DNA of 64,000 nucleotides, taken from positions 26,168,765 to 26,232,764 of the forward strand of contig CM048840.1 in assembly GCA_026545765.1 (NCBI GenBank). The letters are read 5' to 3'. The stretch is from Plantago major. Lineage: Eukaryota; Streptophyta; Magnoliopsida; Lamiales; Plantaginaceae. The position numbers were made by a program, and so were the translations under genes. Under the pieces are notes generated by a model. The model was not told where the DNA came from and made no database searches. It saw only the letters and a list, made by a program, of their open reading frames with translations. Positions 1-11,975 of the stretch are shown piece by piece (positions within the stretch are counted from its first letter, which is position 1; the number at the start of each line of letters is the position of its first letter).

Positions 1-735
1 CAGCCCTCTGCAAGATTTCTGTGTTGCTGTTAATGATTCTATGGCAGCAGGTAATTAATAAGGCCTATAACTACAGTTTACATATGTGGAACAATTTTTT
101 TGTACTAGGCATGTCCTGTACTATAATGATGGGAAATTAAAATTCTTACTAATCTTAATGGCGGGACATGTCAACATGCAGTTTTTGTGAACGGGAAGAT
201 TTGCAAGAACCCGGAGATGGTTGTTGCTGATGATTTCTATTTCTCGGGTTTAAATAGGGCTGGAAATACGTCAAATGTGCAGGGTTCATTCGTGACTCGG
301 GTTGATGTCAACACACTGCCGGGACTTAACACCCTTGGCATTTCTATAGTCCGTTTAGACTATAGACCCTACGGTCTAAACCCACCCCACACACACCCAC
401 GAGCAACTGAAGTTATTCGTGTAGAAAAAGGCACACTCTATGTTGGCTTTGTGGCATCAAATCCTGCGAATCCCAATGAACGAAACAGGTTTTTCACCAA
501 ATACTTGAACCCGGGCGATGTTTTCGTGTTCCCTCAAAGCATGGTGCATTTTCAATTAAATGTGGGAAAGACCAATGCTGTTGCATTTTCTTCACTAAGT
601 AGCCAGAACCCAGGAGTCATAACAATCGCTAATGCTATTTTTGGATCCGATCCACCAATCAATCCAGCTGTTCTAACTAGGGCATTCCAGGTTGATAAGA
701 TGGTCATTGACAATCTTGAAAGACAGTTTTCGTAA
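1..735 (+). CDS. Germin-like protein GLP-A (5' partial, exons 1-50 and 182-735)
   Basis: Apoplastic cupin of the germin-like family; members act as Mn-binding oxalate oxidase or superoxide dismutase, and the activity here cannot be told from sequence. The window opens inside exon 1 (mature N-terminus PLQDFCVAV, with the conserved Cys). A 131-bp intron runs from GT at 51 to AG at 181, splitting a Val codon as in GLP-B. Exon 2 holds germin box 1 (PHTHPRATE, about 388-411) with two His and the Glu, and box 2 (FPQSMVHF, about 530-552) with the third His, so all four metal ligands of the cupin barrel are present. The frame is open to TAA at 733-735. With an exon 1 like that of GLP-B the protein would be about 225 residues, normal for the family. 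It looks functional. It shares intron position, flanking 3' sequence and most residues with GLP-B, so the two are tandem duplicates. Confidence 0.93.
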
Positions 736-875
736 AACCTCGGTTAAGAAGAATATAATTATCAAAGCGTGCTATAAATAAGAGAGGTGCATTATATTTA
801 GAAAATTGATGCTCTCTGAACCTTAATAAACAGAGCATGTACGTACTATTTATAAATGCTCTAGCTAGATATTTG
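736..875 (+). promoter_or_regulatory. GLP-A 3' UTR with poly(A) signal in a hairpin loop
   Basis: An AATAAA lies at 825-830 between the arms TGCTCT and AGAGCA, which can pair as a short stem. The same block follows GLP-B at about 40729-40760, where the signal reads AATAAC, and occurs a third time near 41150-41180. Similarity to the GLP-B downstream DNA ends near 875. Confidence 0.55.
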
Positions 876-1491
876 TTGTTGTATTACATTATATATTGTG
901 GATAATTATCGGAGTTGTGGAATTCAGTACTTACATTAAGTTAATTTGCATTCATTTGTAATTTATATGTAAACTAGAACTTGTATAACACGTTGCGTTA
1001 TATTTTAACGATATTACTAGTACTAACCCGTGGTGATGCCACGATATAGTTTACTTTTAATAATAAATAGAAATGTGATGATTAAATAAATTAATCGAGA
1101 AAATAAGATAGTCAAAATTCATTGTAGACAACATTGGTCGTGGTGTCAGTCGGTAGTCATTCTTCATCCAATATTATATCATTGAGTGTTTATTTATGTT
1201 GACTATAGAAAATGTAAAAATACCAAAACTTAAAAGAGTCTTATATACTATGAGAGTCCATGTGAGTCCTCAACAAATACACAATTATACACAATTTTGG
1301 GATGACTTGGTTTCTATTCAATTTCACGGGTCAATTCGCGGATCCTGGGTTGCGGGTTCGGTAATATGGATCTAAAAACGGGTTGTCAGATTAATATAAA
1401 TACCCTATTTTTCTTTTTTTCTTTCATTTCCTTCTTTCTTCTCTCTCTCTCTACCCTCTCCTCTTCCTTTCTCTCTCTCTTTTCCGATCAC
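876..1491. other. Intergenic AT-rich DNA, CT-rich tract
   Basis: No gene seen. A pyrimidine-rich tract occupies about 1408-1490, just after a TATAAATA-like stretch near 1395. It could be a promoter and leader of an unrecognised transcript, but no convincing reading frame follows. Confidence 0.4.
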
Positions 1492-1775
1492 ATTTCCGGC
1501 GATATCTCCGCCGTCCGACCACCAATCTTCAATCCGATCGCATATTTGAGTAGCCCATGGCCCGATCTACCTTTCTACCGGTTTCGCTTTTTATTTGGTC
1601 AACTTTTGAAACGGTTGGCCGGAATTCAAAGGCTTTTCCGGCGATATCTCCGCCGTCCGACCACCAATCTTAAATCCGATCGCATATTTGAGTAGCTCAT
1701 GGCCCGATCTACCTTTCTACCGGTTTTGTTTTTTCATTTGGTCGACTTTTGAAACGGTTGGCCGTAATTCGAAGC
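1492..1775. repeat. Tandem direct repeat, two 142-bp units
   Basis: Two adjacent units start at about 1492 and 1634, each beginning with TTCCGGCGATATCTCC and sharing CACCAATCTT and GGCCCGATCTACCTTTC. They differ by a few substitutions and short indels. No function is apparent. Confidence 0.8.
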
Positions 1776-2255
1776 TTTTCTGGTTGTCTCTCCGACTACT
1801 CAACACATATAAGTCATAACATTGTTGTTTCCTCAATTGCAGGTTTCTTATCTCGATTCTTCAGTTTTTTTTCATTTTTCGTTTGGTTTTGGTGATTTTT
1901 AGTGATTTCGCATAAGTGTATATTCAGGTGTAATTGTTGATGTTTGAACCTTAATTGTGCATGTTTGACCTGTAATTGTTTATGTTTGTGTGTTTTCTAT
2001 ATTTTCAGTTTATTTTTCTTAGCTTTTGCTTTGTTTGTTTGTAGTGTTCGATTATGTTTAGGTTTTCATGCAAATATTGTATGTTTAATTGTAAATAGAT
2101 GATGTTTTGATTTTATTGCTTTATGGTTAGGGTTTTTGTAGTTTTTTTAAAAAAATCGTCTATGCTTTTGTGTGAATTATACATGCTTATGTGTAAATAG
2201 TTGATGTTTGTTATATTACTTTATGGTTAGACTTCATGTAGTATTGTTTTTAAAT
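1776..2255. other. Intergenic DNA, no gene seen
   Basis: T-rich sequence with scattered short echoes of the motif TTATGTTTGTG. No reading frame or RNA gene is recognised. Confidence 0.4.
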
Positions 2256-3045
2256 TGTCTATTGTTGTAGTGTAATAGTTTATTGTTATGGTAAAATTGT
2301 GTATAACAGTTGCCAAATAGTTGAAATGGCTGTGTGAATATGCTCATGAGTGTGCCCATTGAGTCCCATGCTAGTGTGAGGATTGTCCCTGACAAGTCAA
2401 TGAGTTCTGCAGTTTGGTTGTCTATTGTTGTAGTGTAATAGTCTATTGTAAAATTGTGTGTGATAGTTGCCAAATAGTTGAATGTCTGTGTGAATATGCT
2501 CATGAATGTATTCATTGAGTCCCATGCTAGTGTGAGGATTGTGCCTGACAAGCCAATGAGTTATGCAACTTAATTGGTTGTCTATTGTTGTGGTGTAATA
2601 GTCTATTGTTATGGTAAAATTGTGTATGACAGTTGCCAAATAGTTGAATGGTTGTGTGAATATGCTCATGAATGTGTCCATTGAGTCCCATGCTAGTGTG
2701 AGCATTGTCCCTGACAAGCCAGTGAGTTATGCAGCTTGGTTATCTATTGTTACAGTGTAATAGTTTATTGTTATGGTAAAATTGTGTATGACAGTTGCCA
2801 ATGAGTTATGCAGCTTGGTTGTCTATTGTTGTAGTGCAATAGTCTATTGTTATGGTAAAATTTTGTATGACAGTTGCCAAATAGTTGAATGGATGTGTGA
2901 ATATGTTTATGAATGTGTCCATTGAGTCCCATGCTAGTGTGAGGATTGTGCCTGACAAGCCAATGAGTTATGCAGCTTAGTTGTCTATTGTTGTAGTGTA
3001 ATAGTCTATTGTTATGGTAAAATTGTGTATGACAGTTGCCAAATT
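2256..3045. repeat. Minisatellite, ~162-bp unit, about five copies
   Basis: The word TGTCTATTGTTG or a close variant recurs at 2256, 2419, 2579, 2740, 2819 and 2982, giving periods of 163, 160, 161, 79 and 163. The 79-bp unit is truncated. Each full unit also holds GAGTCCCATGCTAGTGTGAG and AAAATTGTGTATGACAGTTG variants. Minus-strand frames stay open across it only because unit length and composition allow it, so it is not called coding. Confidence 0.85.
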
Positions 3046-5454
3046 GTTGATGTTTTTTTTTTTGCATATACTAGGTTTTCGTAAAATTGGTGGTCGAATA
3101 AAGAAAACGATTGATGATAAAGATGGAGGAGTCGACGAACAATTCAATGGTGTTTTATTTGTTTGCAAAGATGATTGTAGTTTGGATATAGTGATTTTAA
3201 ATTTTTTGTATTGTTTTATATGTATGACATTTATGGATTGATAAATGAAATTGATTTCTATGTTTATTTATAAATATTGTGTTTCTTTAGGATAAATAGG
3301 TTGTCATCAATAATTTTATTCTAAACATAGACAATTATATATCAAACATAGACAATTTGATCCAAAGTACCAATATGACTGGATGGACACATGAAAGGAG
3401 CTGTGTATTGTAAGGAAAAAATAAGGGTTGGCCGGGTCGAGCCGCGAAAAAAATCATGTTGTATAGTTTTATGTATAAATTATCTATGTTTGTCTATTAT
3501 GTAGGACTCTCAATATATTGTGGACTCTCAGGAGACGGACTCATGTAAAAATAGGGTCCTACAGTGCCTGACTTGTTAATTAGTAACAGGTACATATTTT
3601 TTTACAAAAAAATCTATCCCTTAAATGGAACCAAAATAAAAAAATAAAACTATACAACACAATTAATAGGGTTGTTCCTAACAATCTCGCAGTGATATGT
3701 TGTCACCCCACCACATACACACACACACACACACACACCAAAATATTATACAAACGTAATTTCGCGTGTTATACGGTTATTTTTTTCATCCCACCGGTTC
3801 CCAGCAACACCGCGGTGGTATGCGTCACCCCACCAAAGACATAAAAATTATTATTCTATGAACATAATTTTACATGGTACGGTTCCCTCCCCCCCCCCCG
3901 GGGCCCGTTATGGATGATGAAAGTAATGAGAAGATAGAAGAGAGTAATCACTGACCCCTCCAAGATCGAAGACATTTTCCCTGCCTAGAGAGTATCGGTG
4001 ATCCCCCGTAAAAGTAGAGAGAAGATAGAAGAGAGTTTCCCCACCTAGAGAATATTAGATCCCCCAGCCCCGTTATGTATCAAGAAAGTAGAAAGAAGAT
4101 CGAAGAGAGTTTTCCCGCCTAGAGAGTATATCAGCACTCCCATGGAAAAAATGTAGTTTTTACTAACCTAATCGTAAAATATTGCGGTCGGGTCTTGTAA
4201 CTAAGGTATATACCAGACCGGACTTGAACATCATTATTTCGAACGGGGTTGAATTTCGGGTTGGATATAACCAGTCCTTCCAGCCAGAGACTGTAGAGAA
4301 GAGAAACCTTATACCTCATCCCACCGATCAAATCTTATACATAAAAAAAGGAAATTGAAAGTCTTCACATGTAAAATGTTATTGATAGACATGTAAAGAT
4401 CAACAAACCGCCAATTAGCTCACGTATGTCTCTTCTATCTTCTGGAACTGAAAAGAGCACGTTTAGTACACGATTCATAGAACATTCTTAGAAGATCAGT
4501 TGAAGGGACTATGTCAAGCATAGATCCAAAGGTTCTCCTATCTGAATTCATGCCCATTGAGAAAATTAGTGTGTGGGTGGCGATTTTGATGGAATTATGG
4601 GATTTAGAAGATTTGATTGATCACATTTATAAATAGTTACAAAGGTTGAATATCATTGGCAGAATTATGTAACCAAAATTGATTAAAATTGTAAATGTAA
4701 CATAACCAAATACGCATTAACTTGGAATCAAAAATAAATTTACCATGATTATAATTGTTTTGTAATTTTTTAATCTAAAAAAATGAAAGTATTTCTCACA
4801 TTGATTTGGGGCCAAAGTACTATAGCTAGAATTGATAATAAAAATTGGTCTTTATAATATATGGATAGATCTCATCTTCACATGCCTAAAAATTGAAAAT
4901 TAATTTATTACTTTATTATTTACCTTCTCAACTTTATTCACTATCTCCTACGACTATTAATTATCTTTCCTACATAAGTATTTAGAGAAAATTCAAAACC
5001 TAAATTCAAAAATAAAAAGAAACGTAGAGAGTTCATACAACTTAAAATGAATTTCTTTTTACATTAATTTGGTATTAGAAAATGTCCAAGTAATTAGAAA
5101 GCGCTCCAAGTATCATTTATGCACATGCGGATCATGTGTGTTTCAAAGTAAACCATCAACTTTAGTATATATATAGTAGAAAAATATACGAAAGTGTCCA
5201 GAAATGGCATGGTCATATGGATATATATATACATGAGGCTAATCAAAATAGTCGTATATTTTAGTTTGTCCAGAATGTTTGATGCTAAACTATTTAAAAT
5301 GAGTATCTTTTTGAACGCTTGATGCTACGTTAATTATTTATAATGTGTTTTAATGAGTCGTTTTTAATTTTTAAAATTCCATTATTTCATTTTATCTTAT
5401 TCAATAAAATTATATTTTATTTTAAAGAATAAAACAATTTATTTAATTAATAAT
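3046..5454. other. Intergenic AT-rich DNA with (AC)n and a short repeated block
   Basis: An (AC)n microsatellite lies at about 3717-3738 and a C-run near 3890-3900. Between about 3925 and 4130, a block with GAAGATAGAAGAGAGT and CCTAGAGAGTAT recurs about three times with variation. The phrase GTCACCCCACCA occurs twice near 3700 and 3820. The rest, to 5454, is unique AT-rich DNA with no gene seen. Confidence 0.5.
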
Positions 5455-6643
5455 AATATTCAAGATTGGTGTCTATAGATTCGTCTTGTCACGATGAATT
5501 TAAATGTATGATAAGTCTACCCCAGTTGAAAAGTACTGGTTGAAAATGCAATTAATTTCACAAAATTCTCTATTTTTAAAATTTCATTATTTCATTTTTT
5601 CTTATTTAATAAATTTATATTTTACTTTAATGAATAAAATGACTTATTTAATTAATTAGTATTCAAGATTGGTGTCTATATATTCGTCTTGTCATGGCAT
5701 ATTCAAATATATATATGTTCAAAATATTTTTTTAGATTTTTGTAGATAAAGTTATATGAGATTTAATAAAAACTATATATACAGTCAACACACAAAAAAT
5801 AACAATGAAATATATAATGGCTAAAATACAATTAGTTCTACAAAATTCCACGTAGGACTGAATGAATCTGGTGTAATAGTATGAGATTTAATAAAAACTA
5901 TATATACAGTCAACACACAAAAAATAACAATGAAATATATACTGGCTAAAATACAACTAATTCTACAAAATTCCACGTAGGGCTAAATGAATCTGGTGTA
6001 ATAGTATGAGATTTAATAAAAACTATATATACACAGTCAACATACCAAAAATAACAATGAAATATATACTGGCTAAAATACAAGTAATTCTACAAAATTT
6101 CACGTAGGGCTGAATGAATCTGGTGTAATAGTATTCAAGATTGGTGTTTATGGATTCGTCTTGTCATGTCCAATTCAAATATATGTTCAAAATATTTTTT
6201 GAATTTTTGTAGATAAAGTTATATGATAATTAATAAAAACTATATATATACACTCAACATACAAAAAATAACATTGAAATACATACGGGCTAAAATACAA
6301 CTAATTCCACAAAATTGCACGTAAAAACAAACAGTGAAAGATATATTGGTTGAAAATACAACTAATTTCACAAAATTCTACGTAGGATTGAATTAATTTA
6401 ATAAATGCTCTATTTTTAAAATTTTATTATTTCATTTTTTCTTATTTAATAAATTTATATTTTACTTTAATGAATAAAATTATTTATTTAATTAATTAGT
6501 ATTCAAGATTGGTGTCTAACTGTCTGTGGATTCGTCTTGTCGTGGCGAATTCAAATATATGTTCAAAATATTTTTTGGATTTTTGTAGATAAAGTTATAT
6601 GAGATTTAATAAAAACTATATATACAATCAACACACAAAAAAA
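5455..6643. repeat. Tandem array, left part (126-bp and ~217-bp periods)
   Basis: Units contain ATTCAAGATTGGTGTCTA, GATTCGTCTTGTCATGG, ATGAGATTTAATAAAAAC and CACGTAGGACTGAATGAA. Units restarting near 5755, 5881 and 6006 give a period of about 126. Longer units, which add the GATTCGTCTTG segment, occur at about 5664, 6131 and 6500. The array resumes at 11490 on the far side of the MULE, so the MULE inserted into it. Confidence 0.8.
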
Positions 6644-6983
6644 GGCAAAAAGGCATAATGGTCCTAAAGTTTGGAAGGTATGGCGTACGCAGTATAACGT
6701 TTACCTGCTCCGGCAACTTCAGTCCTACTATTTCAATTTTCCGGCTTGAACGATCCTTTCGGCGAAAATTTGACATTTGACCCCGTTGACTGCTGAGTTG
6801 TCTGCATTGTCATCAGGTCAAATACGAGTTTGACTACCACATCACCATCTATGTCATCTCTAGATTAAAGAAAACCCAAAAAGAAAATACAAAAAATGAA
6901 AATAAAAAACAAAATGATAAATTAAATAGAAAACCTATTTAAAATAAAATGAAATTAAAAATAAAAAATGAAATTAATAAAAA
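6644..6983 (+). repeat. MULE left terminal inverted repeat
   Basis: About 340 bp, inverted relative to 11149-11489. It starts GGCAAAAAGGCATAATGG, has a GC-richer outer half, and ends in an A-rich inner half with AATGAAATTAATAAAA. The outer part of such repeats normally holds transposase binding sites and the promoter of the nearby gene. Confidence 0.88.
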
Positions 6984-7102
6984 CAACAATTAAAGCAAAA
7001 GGAGTAGTTGATATGAGGCAAACCAACAGACAATCGATCAAAAAACACTAACTATCCGACAGAGAGAATTCATCGACTTCAACTCATCTTCTGGCAACAA
7101 CA

Positions 7103-9897
7103 ATGATATCCGAGCGGCCGGATTTCTTGCTGAACATACCGGCATCTTCCCGTCGTAAGATTTTTTTCCCTTGTTTTTGTTTCGATTGTGTATATTGGGA
7201 ATTTAGTGTTTGTTTAAGTAAAGTGGTCCCTTTTCCCATCACCACGTGTTGTTTACTGTTGTTGTCTGTAAAGGGTCCCGTTTTGATGTTGAATAATGGT
7301 AGGTTTGTGTGCATTGATTCCTTGTGTCTACCCCCTCTTTACTCTTTTTCCTGTTTTGGTTTGTTTACTCATTTTCTAGTTTTGTGATGTTGCATAATTT
7401 ATTGTTTTGTGTTTGTCTTGTTATGCTTTAGCATCTCATATGTGCTCATTTTTTAACCTACAGCACGGGCCAAAAACTGCTTCACCGTTGTGTTACACTA
7501 TGGTGGAAAGTTTGTGACTAAGAACTCGAGAGCTTCATATGTGGATGGGAAGATTAAGAAATGGGATTACTTCCAAGTAAAGAACCTAAATGTTGGACTT
7601 ATAACTGCTTACTGTGATGACTTGGGGATTAAGGTAGTGAAGAAAATCCATGTCAGGATACCAGATAGCTGGTTGTGCATATCAACAAATGCAGACCTCA
7701 AAAAAGCTTACAATGAGCATTCTAAGGACAAAGAGTTTCACTTGTGGATTGATGGTGAGGTTGTGGCAGATGATGGAGTAGAGGAGGGTGAAGGAGGAAA
7801 TGGTGTTGAAGTAGAGGGTGAAGGAGGAAATGGTGAAGGTGTTGAAGAGAGTGGGCAGAGTAATGATGCTAGGACTGCTGAGATAGGGAGTGGAGATGAG
7901 AGTGTGCAGTTGATAGGTGATGAGAGTGACAATGTAGTCTGCCTTGATGGTGAAGAACTTGATGTAGTCTGTCTTGACTCAATGGGAGATAGTGATTATT
8001 TACAAGAATCCGTGATGTCTGATGATGAGGGATGGAAGCAAGGTGTCGATACTAGTGTTGTTGAAGAGCTGCAGGCCCTTAGTCCTCCTTGGTATGTACT
8101 TGATGAGACTGCACCACCTGGTGTGTCTGTACTAGAGACTCAACCTGAAAATGTACTAGACACTCAACCTGAAATTGTAGAGAATAGAGTTGATGAGAAT
8201 GAAACAAATGAGGATAGAGTTGAAATGGATGTGAATGAGCTGCAGGGTAGTATGTTTGGTGGAGAGCATTTAGTTGAGCATGATAGCTATAATTCTCTTT
8301 CTGACAGTGACTTTATATGTGATGGTGTTGATGAGGTGGATATGGGGACAGATGATGAGGAGTATAGTAATAATGTGTTAAGCCAATTGAATGATGATGT
8401 TGATGGACTAAATGATGCTGGATGAGGTCCATTAGGATATAATGTCCAACAACCTGTTGATGCAAGAGCTAGCCCAAATTCAACCCCAAGTCAAGGCCCA
8501 AGTATGAGTGCAGGCGCAGGAAATAATTCTGGCCCAAAATCTGCAAGTGGTGATGCAGGCCAAGAGGATAAGGAAAATGAGACTTCTGATGGTAATTCAA
8601 GTTCTGCAAGTGAGAATATTGTGCTTGGTAGTGAAGAAGACTTTGATAGTGCTTTAGAGTCTGATGGAAGTAACCCAGAAAGGCCTGCCTATAGACCAAT
8701 GAGGATCCCATATAGGCCTCCTGATATTTACAATCCTCAATTTGCGTTGGGCCAAATATTTGCAAGAAAAGATATATTGAGAGATGCTATCCATGCTCAT
8801 GCAATCAAGTCAATGCATAACTTGAAGGTATGGTTTGCAAATGTTTTTGTTTCTTATAAATTACATGATTGTCTATATTACTTGCATAACATGTTACCTT
8901 TCTACTGTGCAGATCAAGAAGAATGATGGAGTAAGATTGTATGCCAACTGTGGGGATTCACCTGACTGTACTTGGGTGATTAGAGCAAAAGTGATTGAGG
9001 CACACCACACCTTCCAGATTACTATGTACAACAGTGCACACACTTGTGCTCCAAGTTATGAAGTTAAGAATTTAACTTCTAACTATCTTGCTAGGAGGTT
9101 CCTTGATTGGTTTAGGACTGATGAGGGTAGAACTATTGAAGGGTTTAGGGTTGATGTTGAAGCTGAATTAGGAGTAGATATTACATATGATCAGGCTAGG
9201 AGGGGTAGAGAGAAGGCTATGAAGTTGTTGCAAGGGGACCCTGATGCTCAATATGCTAAGCTGTTTGATTATGCTACTGAGTTAAGGAGGAGCAATCCAG
9301 GGTCTACTGTGCTAGTTGATACACATGAGGATGGGGAATTCAAGTGCTTGTATGTGTGTTTTGCTGCTCTGAAGCAAGGATTTAGGAGATGTAGACCATT
9401 GACTGGTGTAGATGGTAGTCATTTGAGCTACCCAGCTAAGGGTGTTTTATTGACTTGTGTTGGGGTGGATCCTAATAACAAACCCTTTCCAATAGCTTGG
9501 GCAGTAGTGGAGAAAGAGGATAAAGCTACATTACAGTGGTTCTTTAATGTGTTGAAGGAAGATCTCCAACTATCACCTGCTACTGATTACACCATTGACT
9601 AGAAAAAGGAGAGCTGAAGTGGGCATAACCATTGGAGATCAACCAAAAACAGTAAGCAGAAGCACTTTTGGGATAGTTTTTCATTTTTAAATTTTTGCAA
9701 ATTAACAAATTTTGTTCCTCATTTAGGTGAAGGATATAATGGCTAAAAAGCAGCTACAAGATGCACCTTCAATGTATAAACAACTCCATCCTGATGTTTC
9801 TGAGGATGGTACCTTCACCAACAATGGAAGGAAGTATGTGCATTTGAACAAGCTCAAAGATGTGCTCACCAAGGGGAAAGGAAAGGAAAAAGTGTGA
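7103..9897 (+). pseudogene. MURA-type MULE transposase, internally deleted
   Basis: Spliced frame: exon 1 at 7103-7154 (donor GTAAGA), exon 2 at 7464-8827, exon 3 at 8913-9602, and a tail read as 9605-9651 plus 9727-9897. Exon 2 opens with the N-terminal domain of plant MULE proteins (YGGKFV, KKWDYFQVKNL), followed by a long Asp/Glu-rich spacer. Exon 3 has the MuDR-type DNA-binding region and the start of the DDE domain with the first catalytic Asp in GVDGSHL (about 9405). The frame then ends at TAG 9600-9602, just where the middle of the catalytic domain should follow. The other acidic residues and the SWIM zinc finger are missing, and the basic tail is joined in another frame. There is also an in-frame TGA at 8423-8425. 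It is a dead transposase from an internal deletion. Confidence 0.85.
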
Positions 9898-10430
9898 ACT
9901 CATGTCATGCCATGCCAATTGCTATGCTTCTTTTATTTTGCCAGTCCAGTTATTTTGTGAACTGATGTCATGCCAACTGCTACTTATTGTCTTTGTTATG
10001 CTTTGTGAACTACTAAACTTTTGGTCACTTGTGGTCTTCTATTACTATGATGCAATCTAGATTGATTTGCTGATGTAGAATGATGATTCTCTGTTATGGA
10101 TTTGGATTGAATGCTAAGTTGATATTCTTGTTAATTAGTTGCAACTTGATTCTCTGTTATGGATTAGCCTAAATACAGTGCCATTTTCAGTTTTAGTCAC
10201 TTCTTTGATGATGAGTTTAATGCTTAATAACACTGATCATTTAGACAAAATTCAGAAAATACACGCAATTGAGTTAAATAAAGTACAAGCTTCATTCCTT
10301 AACCTTACATTTCATACCAGCCTATTGATCATTAGTTTCAACACCAAATTCAAGAAATACATCTTCTCAAAATGATCACATAACACCAAAACATAGACTA
10401 ATGAAACTAAGTGGCAACTTAGTACAATAA
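9898..10430. other. MULE interior between convergent genes
   Basis: 3' ends of two tail-to-tail genes. ATTCTCTGTTATGGATT occurs twice (about 10085 and 10148). No further gene seen. Confidence 0.4.
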
Positions 10431-11011
10431 TTACTTCCTACTAACACTCCAGATATACCAAATTACAACAACAATTGCCAAGGTTTTCTTCCATTTATGC
10501 AGCTTATCAACATTTGCCTCCATCTCCTTCATTTTAACTTTCTCCTCAGCCAGTGCTTTGATTTGTGCCTCCAATTTCTTAATTCTCTCATTTGCCTCCA
10601 CCAGATCAGTCATACGCGCCTCTACGAGATCTGTCATACTCTCCTCCTTGTTCTTCAGCCTAGCATTATCCATCTCCAGTTCTCTAATTCGTGCATCCTT
10701 CGCATTCATGCTACGCAATAGCCCAGGAATGACTTGAACCGATCTTCGGCACATTACGGGATCATACCAGGACCAGAAATTGCACCCACCTCTTTTACCC
10801 TATTCGAATTTACAGAAGCTGTTAGAAATCGAATAGAAAGATGATTGGAGATTTACATATCAATCGAAACACACATCACCTGATTGACGCATTGAAGGTA
10901 TCTCCGTCCGGGATTCGTATCCGTCCAAGAAGTAAGCCGCTCGGCAATTATGCCACAAAAGCAATGCGTCACATGTGGATCTGCAAAAGAGCTGGATGAA
11001 GAAGACGACAT
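10431..11011 (-). CDS. GRF-type zinc finger protein, coiled coil plus C-terminal membrane segment
   Basis: Two exons on the minus strand: 11011-10880 (44 codons) and 10799-10431, separated by an 80-bp intron with GT at 10879 and AG at 10800. The joined frame is 166 residues. Residues about 17-58 form a zf-GRF domain: a CFCG pair, then TSWTDTNPGRRYLQC, then GGCNFWSWYD across the splice. Residues about 80-145 are a charged heptad-rich coiled coil, followed by a hydrophobic segment (LAIVVVIWYIW) at the C-terminus that could anchor it in a membrane. No stop or frameshift is visible, in contrast to the transposase next door. Small GRF-finger plus coiled-coil proteins are a common, uncharacterised plant family; the finger is a nucleic-acid binding fold in other proteins. 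It sits inside the MULE, so it is either captured cargo or an accessory gene. Start chosen at the Met before the Ser-rich leader. Confidence 0.82.
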
Positions 11012-11148
11012 TGGATGAATTAGGGTTTATGGGTCTCTCAATTTTGGGGGGGAAATGAATTTGGGTGGCTTATTATACCCAAACGTAGAATTAGGGTTTT
11101 TTTAAGGGAATTTTGGCGCCAATTTCCGTGAGTCAATGGTCAGTCCTT

Positions 11149-11489
11149 TTTTTTATTAATTTCGTTTTTTATTTTTAATTTCATTTTATTTTAAATAGGT
11201 TTTCTATTTAATTTATCATTTTATTTTTTATTTTCGTTTTTTGTATTTTCTTTTTGGGTCTTCTTTAATTTAGAGATTACATAGATGGTGATGGGGTAGT
11301 CAAACTCGTGTTGGACCTGATGACAATGCAGACAACTCAGCAGTCAACGTGGTCAAATGTCGAATTTTCGCCGAAAGGATCGTCCAAGCCGGAATATTGA
11401 AATAGTAGGACTGAAGTTGCCGGAGCAGGCAAAAGTTGTACTGCGTACGCCATACCCCCAAACTTTGGGACCATTTATGCCTTTTTGCC
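11149..11489 (-). repeat. MULE right terminal inverted repeat
   Basis: Inverted partner of 6644-6983 with scattered substitutions, for example near GTACTGCGTACGCC. It lies just upstream of the minus-strand GRF gene and probably supplies its promoter region. Confidence 0.88.
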
Positions 11490-11975
11490 CACAAAAAATA
11501 ACAATGAAATATATAATGGCTAAAATACAATTAATTCTATAAAATTCCATGTAAGACTGAATGAATCTGGTGTAATAGTATTCAAGATTGGTGTCTATGG
11601 ATTCGTCTTGTCATGGCGAATTCAAATATATGTTCAAAATATTTTTCGGATTTTTGTAGATAAAGTTATATGAGATTTAATAAAAACTATATATACAGTC
11701 AACACACAAAAAAATAACAATGAAATATATAATGGTTAAAATACAACTAATTCTACAAAATTTCACGTAGGACTGAAAATGAATCTGGTGTAATAGTATT
11801 CAAGATTGGTGTCTATGGATTCGTCTTGTCATGGCAAATTCAAATATATGTTCAAAATATTTTTCGGATTTTTGTAGATAAAGTTATATGAGATTTAAAA
11901 AAACTATATATATACAGTCAACATACCAAAAATAACATTGAAATATATACTGACCACGTAGGACTGAATGAATCT
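11490..11975. repeat. Tandem array, right part
   Basis: Continuation of the array left of the MULE, with ATTCAAGATTGGTGTCTATGG at about 11580 and 11797 (period about 217). Similarity fades near 11975. Confidence 0.75.

Larger units (their letters stand above)
6644..11489. mobile_element. MULE DNA transposon with long inverted repeats
   Basis: The ends are inverted copies of about 340 bp (6644-6983 and 11149-11489), beginning GGCAAAAAGGCATAA on the left and ending TTATGCCTTTTTGCC on the right. The flanks carry ACAAAAAAA on the left and ACAAAAAAT on the right, compatible with the 9-bp target duplication of MULEs, though the A-run blurs the edge. Inside are a MURA-type transposase relic on the plus strand and a GRF zinc-finger gene on the minus strand, tail to tail. 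Transposition needs an intact transposase, which this copy lacks, so it could only move in trans. Confidence 0.9.

Noticed and set aside
2256-3045. CRISPR-like array
   Set aside because: Units are ~162 bp without short repeats and unique spacers, and the genome is a plant nucleus.
2234-3168. Overlapping minus-strand ORFs of about 63-106 codons over the minisatellite
   Set aside because: They are periodic readings of the 162-bp repeat in shifting frames, with no start context, no splice logic and no recognisable domain.
1240-3560. A larger transposon bounded by GAGAGTCC and GGACTCTC words
   Set aside because: The inverted match is only about 8 bp repeated loosely, with no target duplication and no consistent ends.
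4131-4331. Minus-strand ORF of 66 codons
   Set aside because: Short, unrecognised, adjacent to local repeats, and no conserved copy to support it.
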